DNA from: Chlorobium sp.
GTDB taxonomy: Bacteria; Bacteroidota; Chlorobiia; Chlorobiales; Chlorobiaceae
Length of the DNA stretch: 8,000 bases
Direction of reading: 5' to 3'
NCBI GenBank assembly: GCA_028277485.1
Contig: JANQGE010000107.1
Location: 1-8,000, forward strand
Shown piece after piece: positions 1 through 4,952 of the stretch. The translations under genes and the position numbers were made by a program. How positions within the stretch are numbered: the first letter of the stretch is position 1; every line of letters begins with the position of its first letter. Below the pieces are notes generated by a model that had not been told where the DNA came from, made no database searches, and worked only from the letters and a program-made list of their open reading frames with translations.

Positions 1-347
1 GGCTTCGCCGAGCTTAGTGACAAGCATGACCAGAAAAATACCTTAAGGGCTGCCGTGCCATTACTCTTAACTCGTCACTAAGCCTGACTTTGTCAGGCGT
101 CGTCTCTTGTCACTGCGCGACAGCGCTTTCCGATAGCGACCCCGAACCCCGAAAGAAAAGGTATGGACAGAAACTCTGGTTTTTTCAGCGGCATACGGTA
201 GCAATGCTGGTGGAAATGGGGAAAAGGGTGCTCGATTCAGGAGGATGTAGCCGAATATGAGCCTGAAATTAAATGACAGCAGTTCTTGAAGCGGAAATCG
301 GGGTCGGAATCGGGTTTCGGGGTCGAAAGAGTAGTGACAAGGGGGAA
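1..347. repeat. Non-coding region downstream of mreB built partly from intergenic word repeats
   Basis: No convincing gene is seen here. The stretch contains short words that recur in the 2996-3433 gap. AGTGACAAG lies at 16-24. The reverse complements of AGTGACGAG and AGTGACAAGAGACG lie at 71-79 and 101-114. An inverted CCGATAGCGAC-type word lies at 130-155. A 32-base word at 297-328 matches 3107-3138 at 31 of 32 positions. A perfect 7-bp hairpin (GCCTGAC, loop TTT, GTCAGGC) lies at 82-98. The inverted and forward word clusters flank a plain 163-290 segment. No T-tract terminator for mreB could be recognised on the minus strand. The function of the words is unknown; they look like non-coding repeat accretions. 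Confidence 0.6.
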
Positions 348-1376
348 TCAGTATCTCTTTGTCGGGAGCAAGACGGTGCGGTAGTTTTCCAGGTCTTCGA
401 GAACCTTTCCGGTGCCTCTTGCTACGGCGGTCAGCGGGTCATCGCTGATATGAACGGCAAGCTTCGTTTCATCGTGAATTTTCTTGTCGAGGCTCTTTAT
501 GAGTGCGCCTCCTCCCGCAAGGAAAAGGCCGCGGTCGAGAACGTCGGCCGAAAGTTCCGGTTTGGTGACTTCAAGGCACTTCTTGATCGAGTTGATAATC
601 TGGCTGATCGGGGTTGATATGGCATCCCTGATGGTGGGCGAGCTAACTTCGCGTTCTTCCGGAAGAGCGGTTACAAGATCCCTGCCCCTGACGGTCATGG
701 TGAGTTCTTTGTCCAGCTTGTTTGCCGATGCGATGCGGATTTTTACCTCTTCGGCTGTTCGTTCCCCGATAGCGAGGTTGTAGGCTTTCCTGAAATAACG
801 GATGATCGAGTTGGTAATATCGGTTCCTGCGACGCGGAGCGATTCGCCCGAAGCGATGCCCCCGAGAGAAATAACCGCAATTTCGGTTGTGCCGCCGCCG
901 ATATCGACAACCATGTTGCCCATGGGTTCCTTGACGTCAAGTCCTATGCCGATAGCCGCGGCCATCGGTTCGGCCACGAGATAAACCTCCCTGGCCCCCA
1001 CGTGTTCGGCAGAGTCGCGTACAGCCCTTTTTTCTACTTCCGTGATGCCCGAGGGGATTCCGATAACCATCCTCCGGATGCTGAAAGAAAATTGGCTCCT
1101 TGTTTTCCTGATCAGGCCCTTGATAAGTTCTTCCGTGGCTTCATAGTCGGCAATGACACCGTTTGCAAGAGGTTTGATGGTAACGATTCCAGGGTGTGTT
1201 TTTTCGTGCATCAGGAGAGCATCCTGTCCGATTGCTACTACTTTTCCGGTACTTCGTTCCCTGGCAACAATTGACGGTTCGTTGAGTACCACACCTTTAT
1301 CACGAATAAATACAAGCGTGTTGGCTGTCCCAAGATCTATGGCAATGTCCCTGAATAGATACCCTAAAAAGCCCAT
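348..1376 (-). CDS. mreB: Rod shape-determining protein MreB (bacterial actin homologue)
   Basis: MreB is the ATP-dependent bacterial actin. Its membrane-bound filaments organise the elongasome (MreC/D, RodZ, RodA-PBP2) and so set the site of lateral wall synthesis. The 342-residue product has the usual family length. Visible motifs are a hydrophobic N-terminus (MGFLGYLFRDIAIDLG) suited to membrane contact, phosphate-1 DLGTANTL (about 14-21), EPMAAAIG with the catalytic-region Glu near 136, phosphate-2 VVDIGGGTTE (about 156-165), and the adenosine motif LFLAGGGALI (about 284-293). The frame extends upstream to 1460, but those 28 residues resemble no MreB. The ATG at 1376 has AGGA five bases upstream, so it is taken as the start. 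No mreC begins in the 347 bases visible downstream, so the gene may be monocistronic. hisD is divergent on the other side. Family identity is certain. Confidence 0.98.
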   Translation of the reverse strand: MGFLGYLFRDIAIDLGTANTLVFIRDKGVVLNEPSIVARERSTGKVVAIGQDALLMHEKTHPGIVTIKPLANGVIADYEATEELIKGLIRKTRSQFSFSIRRMVIGIPSGITEVEKRAVRDSAEHVGAREVYLVAEPMAAAIGIGLDVKEPMGNMVVDIGGGTTEIAVISLGGIASGESLRVAGTDITNSIIRYFRKAYNLAIGERTAEEVKIRIASANKLDKELTMTVRGRDLVTALPEEREVSSPTIRDAISTPISQIINSIKKCLEVTKPELSADVLDRGLFLAGGGALIKSLDKKIHDETKLAVHISDDPLTAVARGTGKVLEDLENYRTVLLPTKRY

Positions 1377-1381
1377 GTCTG

Positions 1382-1385
1382 TCCT
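1382..1385 (-). promoter_or_regulatory. Ribosome binding site deciding the mreB start
   Basis: On the minus strand this reads AGGA, five bases before the ATG at 1376-1374. It supports the short MreB form, which starts MGFLGYLF, over the longer open frame that begins at 1460. Confidence 0.6.
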
Positions 1386-1469
1386 GAACGTAAATGTGTG
1401 TGTATGGTGGTTTTGCCTATGAAAAAAGCGCTTGAGAAGCTGTACTTCCGGCGCTTTCACTGGAAAAGT

Positions 1470-1497
1470 AAGGTAGGCAATGAAACGGTTATTTCAA
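1470..1497 (-). promoter_or_regulatory. Possible mreB promoter
   Basis: On the minus strand TTGAAA (1497-1492) is followed after 16 bases by TACCTT (1475-1470). The -35 is good and the -10 weak. Transcription would start near 1463 and leave a leader of about 85 bases before the ATG at 1376. It was found by eye only. Confidence 0.3.
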
Positions 1498-1702
1498 ATG
1501 AAAATCGTTGATGAACCATGAGTTTTTTCTTTCCTGCAAAGAGCCGGCAGGAATAGGGGCTGTGTTTCTTTAAATAAGCCATTTGTTTACATTAGGTGGA
1601 CTGCTTGCTTCGTGAACTACATAAAGGGCACCGTTATTGATTGTCATGAGCGGTTCACGTGCAAGGCGCGTAAACAGTGGAGATACCCTAAAAGATATTG
1701 CC

Positions 1703-2995
1703 GTGTTAAAATTGTTTGCTTACCCCGGGGAGAGGTCGGAGATGCAGCGTCATCTGAGCCGCAGCGTCACCTTTGAACCGGAAGTCCGGGAAGTGGTACA
1801 GGAAATTCTGACAAACGTGGAGGAACGCGGGGATGCGGCACTTTTTGAATATACAGAGAGGTTTCAGGGATTCAAGCCGGGAGAGATAACGGTATCGCCT
1901 GAAGAGATCCGCGAAGCATACAGGACGGCTGACAGGGATTTCATCGCAATTCTTGAAGAGACATACGGGAACATAACCGCATTTCATAAGCTTGAAGCTG
2001 AAAAGAGCTTCTTTTATGAAGGGGAAAACCGTGTTATTCTCGGCCAGAGAGTAACGCCGCTTGAGCGTGTGATGCTCTATGTGCCTGGCGGGAAGGCGGC
2101 CTATCCGTCGTCTCTGCTCATGAATGTTGTTCCTGCCCGGGTTGCCGGTGTCAACGAGATTTTCCTGACGACTCCATGTGATGCGGACGGGAAGGTTAGT
2201 CCGCACATTCTTGCGGCTGCGCATGTCGCGGGGGTCGATATGATTTACAAGTTCGGCGGCGCCCAGGCCGTGGCGGCTTTTGCGTTCGGGACGGAGAATG
2301 TTCCGAAAGTTGACAAAATTACGGGACCGGGTAACAAATATGTGGCGCTGGCAAAGAAGGAGGTGTTCGGGCATGTTTCCATCGACAGCATCGCCGGGCC
2401 TTCGGAGGTGGTTGTTATCGCCGATAAATCGGCCGAGCCTGAGTTTATCGTGCTTGATCTCTTTGCCCAGTCGGAACACGATCCCGACGCGTCGTCAGTG
2501 CTGATTACCGACTCTGTAGAGCTGGCGGGTGCCGTCGGCAAACTGGCCGGTGAAATGGTGCATACGATGGAACGGGGCGACATTATCGAGCAAGCTTTCA
2601 GGGCAAACGGGGCAATTGTTCTGACAAAAGATATCCGTGAAGCGTGCGCGGTTTCAAACATGATTGCACCGGAGCACCTCGAACTGCATGTTCGTGACAG
2701 TTGGGAGATACTGCCGGATTTGAAACATGCGGGGGCAATCTTTATGGGAAATTATTCATGTGAATCCGTTGGTGACTACTTCGCCGGTCCGAACCACACC
2801 CTGCCGACTAATGGAACGGCACGGTTCTTTTCGGCCCTTTCCGTTCGTGATTTTATCAAACACACCTCTATCATTTCCTATCCGAAAGAACAGCTTGCTG
2901 CTGCGGGTGAAAAGATTGCGCGGTTTGCCGATTATGAAGGACTTCAGGCACATGCCGAGGCGGTGAGGGTCAGGCTGAGGAAGCTTGACCGTTAG
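1703..2995 (+). CDS. hisD: Histidinol dehydrogenase HisD
   Basis: HisD catalyses the last two steps of histidine synthesis, oxidising L-histidinol through histidinal to L-histidine with two NAD+, as a cytosolic zinc-dependent homodimer. From the GTG at 1703 the product has 430 residues, close to the usual length. Expected zinc ligands and catalytic residues are all visible: Gln256 and His259 in LFAQSEHDPDA, Glu324-His325 in APEHLEL, Asp358 in GDYFAGPNH, and His417 near the C-terminus. This spacing is within 2-3 residues of the E. coli enzyme (Q259, H262, E326, H327, D360, H419), which supports this start. The open frame also reaches ATG 1646 and TTG 1637, the latter eight bases after AAAGGG. 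The GTG itself has no clear Shine-Dalgarno, so the start is not settled. No other his gene is in the window, so it stands alone here. Confidence 0.97.
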   Translation: MLKLFAYPGERSEMQRHLSRSVTFEPEVREVVQEILTNVEERGDAALFEYTERFQGFKPGEITVSPEEIREAYRTADRDFIAILEETYGNITAFHKLEAEKSFFYEGENRVILGQRVTPLERVMLYVPGGKAAYPSSLLMNVVPARVAGVNEIFLTTPCDADGKVSPHILAAAHVAGVDMIYKFGGAQAVAAFAFGTENVPKVDKITGPGNKYVALAKKEVFGHVSIDSIAGPSEVVVIADKSAEPEFIVLDLFAQSEHDPDASSVLITDSVELAGAVGKLAGEMVHTMERGDIIEQAFRANGAIVLTKDIREACAVSNMIAPEHLELHVRDSWEILPDLKHAGAIFMGNYSCESVGDYFAGPNHTLPTNGTARFFSALSVRDFIKHTSIISYPKEQLAAAGEKIARFADYEGLQAHAEAVRVRLRKLDR

Positions 2996-3433
2996 GGTGC
3001 CCCGCCCTGCTGCATACCCTGATGTCCGGTTGGCAGTAAACCAGTGACGAGTGACAAGAGACGAGTGACGAGAAGGAAGGTGTTAGGTAGAAGAAAATAA
3101 TCGGAGATCGGGGTCGGTATCGGGTTTCGGGGTCGAAAAAGCAGTGATGAGGTGACAAGGCAAAAGTCAAAAGTAAAAATTCAAAAGTCAAAAAGGGGAA
3201 AGTAGGCAGTCTGCAGTTGGCAGTAGGCAAAAGAATCGTGACGAGTAACAAGTGACGAGAGGGAACTAATAGGCGTTAGGGAAAAGAAAGGATCGATTCC
3301 CGATACCGATAGCGACGGCGAACCCCGAGAGAGGAGTCAGTTCGCAGTTGGCAAGGGGAGATGAGTCGTCCTGAAAACGGCCGACTTGGAACTAACTATA
3401 CATGCGGATAATGATGGTTTTTGTTGAAGTACC
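2996..3433. repeat. hisD-queA gap filled by a patchwork of short repeated words
   Basis: This gap of over 400 bases has no credible gene. From about 3030 to 3357 it is made of short words repeated with slips. GTGACGAG/GTGACAAG variants overlap at 3043-3072 and recur at 3238-3259. CAAAAGT occurs at 3161, 3168 and 3182. GCAGTTGGCA occurs at 3213-3222 and 3344-3353. TTGGCAGTA occurs at 3030-3038 and 3217-3225. A 32-base GGGGTCGG-type word at 3107-3138 is matched at 297-328. An inverted CCGATAGCGAC word at 3306-3331 resembles 130-155. Spacing is irregular and there are no unique spacers, so it is not a CRISPR array. Open frames through it translate the words into low-complexity peptide. No terminator for hisD was recognised. 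Confidence 0.75.
3386..3412 (+). promoter_or_regulatory. Possible queA promoter
   Basis: TTGGAA (3386-3391) and GATAAT (3407-3412) are separated by 15 bases, slightly short of the ideal 17. A start near 3419 would give a leader of roughly 15 bases before the ATG at 3434. The site lies just after the end of the word-repeat patch. It was found by eye only. Confidence 0.3.
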
Positions 3434-4459
3434 ATGAAGGTCAGTGATTACGATTATGAGCTTCCTGAGAGCAGCATAGCAATCTATCCCCCCCGGGATC
3501 GCGGGACAACCAGGCTCGAGGTGCTGAACCGCAGGACAGGTGCCATAACCCATTCCAGATATGCGGAACTTAACCGTTTTCTCGATGACGGTGACCTGCT
3601 TGTTCTCAATAACAGCAAAGTGGTGCAGGCAAGGCTGTTTGCGCGGAAATCAAGTGGTGCGGCGGTCGAGCTTGTGCTGCTTGAGAAGCGTGAAGAACGT
3701 CAGGATACGGTGATGTACCGGGGAAGACTGAAACCGGGAGATGTTCTGCTTGTTCACGGCAGTGAGCTGGTTGTCGAGTCTGTGGAAGGGCAGGGGATCG
3801 CAAGAATATCATGTCCGGGCGGCCGGGATGTCGAAAGGTTTTTTGCCGAACATGGCCAAGTACCGATTCCTCCTTACCTGAGGAGGGCTGCCGAAGAGGT
3901 TGACCGCGAGCGCTACCAGACGATTTTTGCCGAAATACCGGGTTCGATTGCAGCTCCTACAGCATCGTTAAACATGACCCGTGAACTGCTTGATTCCCTG
4001 AAAACCAAAGGAGTTGACCTGGCGTATGTCACCCTGCATATCGGCCTTGGCACGTTTTTGCCCATCAGGGGCGACGATCTGGATTCTCATGTCATGCATC
4101 ATGAATATTATTGCATAGCTGCCGAAACCATCAGGAAGATTCAGGATACGAAAAGCAACGGAAGGCGGGTGATCGCCGTCGGTACTACCGTGACCCGCTC
4201 GCTCGAACAGGCCGCATCGGGTATTGAAAAACATACAGGAAAGGATGATATGGTCGGCGAAGCCGATATCTTTATCTATCCGGGGTATGCGTTCAAGGTT
4301 ATAGACGGCCTTGTGACCAACTACCATGCACCCCGCTCAACGGTGCTTATGCTTGCCGCGGCATTTGCCGGCTGGGATAACCTGAAACGAGCTTACGGGG
4401 AGGCGCTTGAAAGAGGGTATAGGTTTCTCAGTTATGGAGACAGCATGCTGATAATTTAG
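3434..4459 (+). CDS. queA: S-adenosylmethionine:tRNA ribosyltransferase-isomerase QueA
   Basis: QueA transfers and isomerises the ribosyl group of S-adenosylmethionine onto 7-aminomethyl-7-deazaguanine at the wobble position of GUN-anticodon tRNAs, giving epoxyqueuosine. The 341-residue product is of normal length and collinear with the family from MKVSDYDYELP onward. It shows GDLLVLNNSKVV (about 53-64), DRERYQTIFAE (157-167), PGSIAAPTASLNMT (169-182), VTLHIGLGTF (199-208), HVMHHEYY (219-226), VIAVGTTVTRSLE (246-258), EADIFIYPGY (276-285) and the ending RFLSYGDSMLI. Two usually conserved motifs differ from the textbook form: LNNSKVV where FNDTRVI is common, and PTASLN where PTAGLHF is common. 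These may be lineage traits. A weak Shine-Dalgarno (GAAG) precedes the ATG. The TAG stop lies within the left end of an inverted-repeat element. Confidence 0.96.
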   Translation: MKVSDYDYELPESSIAIYPPRDRGTTRLEVLNRRTGAITHSRYAELNRFLDDGDLLVLNNSKVVQARLFARKSSGAAVELVLLEKREERQDTVMYRGRLKPGDVLLVHGSELVVESVEGQGIARISCPGGRDVERFFAEHGQVPIPPYLRRAAEEVDRERYQTIFAEIPGSIAAPTASLNMTRELLDSLKTKGVDLAYVTLHIGLGTFLPIRGDDLDSHVMHHEYYCIAAETIRKIQDTKSNGRRVIAVGTTVTRSLEQAASGIEKHTGKDDMVGEADIFIYPGYAFKVIDGLVTNYHAPRSTVLMLAAAFAGWDNLKRAYGEALERGYRFLSYGDSMLII

Positions 4460-4601
4460 GGCACCTCAAATAACCTGCTGCAAGGTCCGATTGCTGCGTT
4501 GAGCGGTGCTCGGAATCCTCACGTACTCTCATGTACGCTCCGGCTCCTGCGCTCCGTTCGCCTTACCCTCGAACCTTTCGCAAGGTTATTCGAAGTGCCT
4601 C
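4455..4601. mobile_element. MITE-like palindromic element, copy 1 (directly at the queA stop)
   Basis: The ends form an imperfect terminal inverted repeat, GGCACCTCAAATAACCT (4460-4476) against AGGTTATTCGAAGTGCC (4583-4599), with only two mismatches. Inside are a CGTAC/GTACG hairpin (4522-4537) bracketed by CGGA and TCCG, and a right subterminal hairpin AACCTT-TCGC-AAGGTT (4572-4587). The left end TTTAGGGCACCTC (4455-4467) and the internal TGCGCTCCGTTCGCCTT (4548-4564) are identical in the copy at 7881-8000. It encodes no protein. It is probably a non-autonomous mobile or REP/MITE-type element that can fold as RNA, and it could serve as a queA terminator or stabiliser. No target duplication was established. 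The first TTTA may be flank rather than element. Confidence 0.55.
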
Positions 4602-4660
4602 TTGGTGTGGTGTGCTATTCTTTTTTTCGAACTGTTTAGCCTTCCAGCTAAAGACACACT
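4563..4660 (+). repeat. Unit 1 of a diverged tandem repeat in the queA-acnB gap
   Basis: This unit begins in the right part of the inverted-repeat element (TTACCCTCGAACCTTTCGC) and continues past it into flank. The flank holds a perfect hairpin TTTAGC-CTTCCA-GCTAAA (4635-4652) and ends in ACACACT. It aligns with 4722-4826 at an offset of 159-166 bases with small indels. The similarity runs beyond the element boundary, so element end and flank were copied together. Confidence 0.5.
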
Positions 4661-4721
4661 TCGGCTTCTGAACTCTCCTTGATCTTGAACAAAAATTCTC
4701 ATTTTTTGCCGTTTTAGTGTA

Positions 4722-4826
4722 TTACCCTTGAACCTTTCGCAACGGTTATTCGAGGTGCCTCATGTTGGGGCAGGTTATTTCCTGTTTTTCAAACTATCCG
4801 GCTACCATAGCAATCCAGCACACACT
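4722..4826 (+). repeat. Unit 2 of the tandem repeat, with a degenerate right end of the element
   Basis: TTACCCTTGAACCTTTCGC and GGTTATTCGAGGTGCCTC repeat the right end of the element at 4563-4601 with few changes. The following flank also aligns with that of unit 1. It keeps a small hairpin, GCTA-CCA-TAGC (4801-4811), at the place of the unit 1 hairpin, and ACACACT at its end. No left half of the element is present, so this is a partial copy. It lies in the acnB upstream region. Confidence 0.5.
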
Positions 4827-4852
4827 CCCATTGTTTTTTTTGGGGAAGTGTG
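4821..4852 (+). promoter_or_regulatory. Palindromic hairpin upstream of acnB
   Basis: CACACT and CCC (4821-4829) pair with GGG and AGTGTG (about 4843-4852), with a bulged A, around a loop carrying a run of eight T residues. A weak promoter-like pair overlaps it: TTGTTT (4831-4836) and, 17 bases on, TAACTT (4854-4859) preceded by TGC. The palindrome could be an operator over the acnB promoter, or a hairpin in a longer transcript. Nothing shows which regulator, if any, is involved. Confidence 0.3.
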
Positions 4853-4952
4853 CTAACTTTACAGCTTTGCCCGTTACAGGGCGGAAGTCTACCCTTCCTA
4901 TTTGTAAGAAAGATTTTCCATAAGCGTTAAAAAACAGAAGGAGAAAGGCACA
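4853..4952 (+). other. acnB leader with strong ribosome binding site
   Basis: AAGGAG at 4938-4943, nine bases before the ATG at 4953, is the clearest Shine-Dalgarno in the window. The leader also has two small stems: GCCC/GGGC, and GGAAG/CTTCC further on. No known riboswitch or iron-responsive loop was recognised. Confidence 0.5.

Larger units (their letters stand above)
1377..1702. other. Divergent mreB-hisD intergenic region
   Basis: This gap should hold the promoters of both divergent genes. It contains a 7-bp stem, TTCCTGC (1531-1537) with GCAGGAA (1547-1553), around a nine-base loop. No T-run follows it on either strand, so it is not a standard terminator and could instead be an operator-like palindrome. 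A -35/-10-like pair for mreB is listed separately. I found no well-spaced promoter for hisD. AAAGGG at 1623-1628 is a possible ribosome binding site for an earlier hisD start (TTG 1637), so the right edge of the gap depends on the true hisD start. No repeat words of the kind seen in the other gaps were noticed here. Confidence 0.5.

Noticed and set aside
257..289. Ten-codon frame after a perfect AGGAGG (239-244)
   Set aside because: The nearer ATG (245) is followed at once by TAG, and the next gives only MSLKLNDSSS. It could be the remnant of a gene start, but there is no support for a peptide.
273..617. Plus-strand open frame of 114 codons
   Set aside because: Most of it is antisense to mreB and its start lies in the word repeats. 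It is a shadow of the real gene.
1377..1460. Upstream extension of mreB to 370 residues
   Set aside because: The added 28 residues do not resemble MreB, and the ATG at 1376 has a well-placed AGGA.
1531..1553. Hairpin between mreB and hisD as a terminator
   Set aside because: No T-run follows on either strand, and it lies between divergent gene starts where no terminator is needed.
2970..3251. Minus-strand open frame of 93 codons in the hisD-queA gap
   Set aside because: It translates the word repeats into low-complexity peptide, overlaps the hisD end, and has no family resemblance.
3036..3262. CRISPR-like array
   Set aside because: The repeats are 7-10 bases, overlapping and irregularly spaced, with no unique spacers and no cas genes.
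3361..3411. Sixteen-codon frame before queA
   Set aside because: GGGGAG directly abuts the ATG with no spacing, and the peptide has no repeat or attenuator-like codon run.
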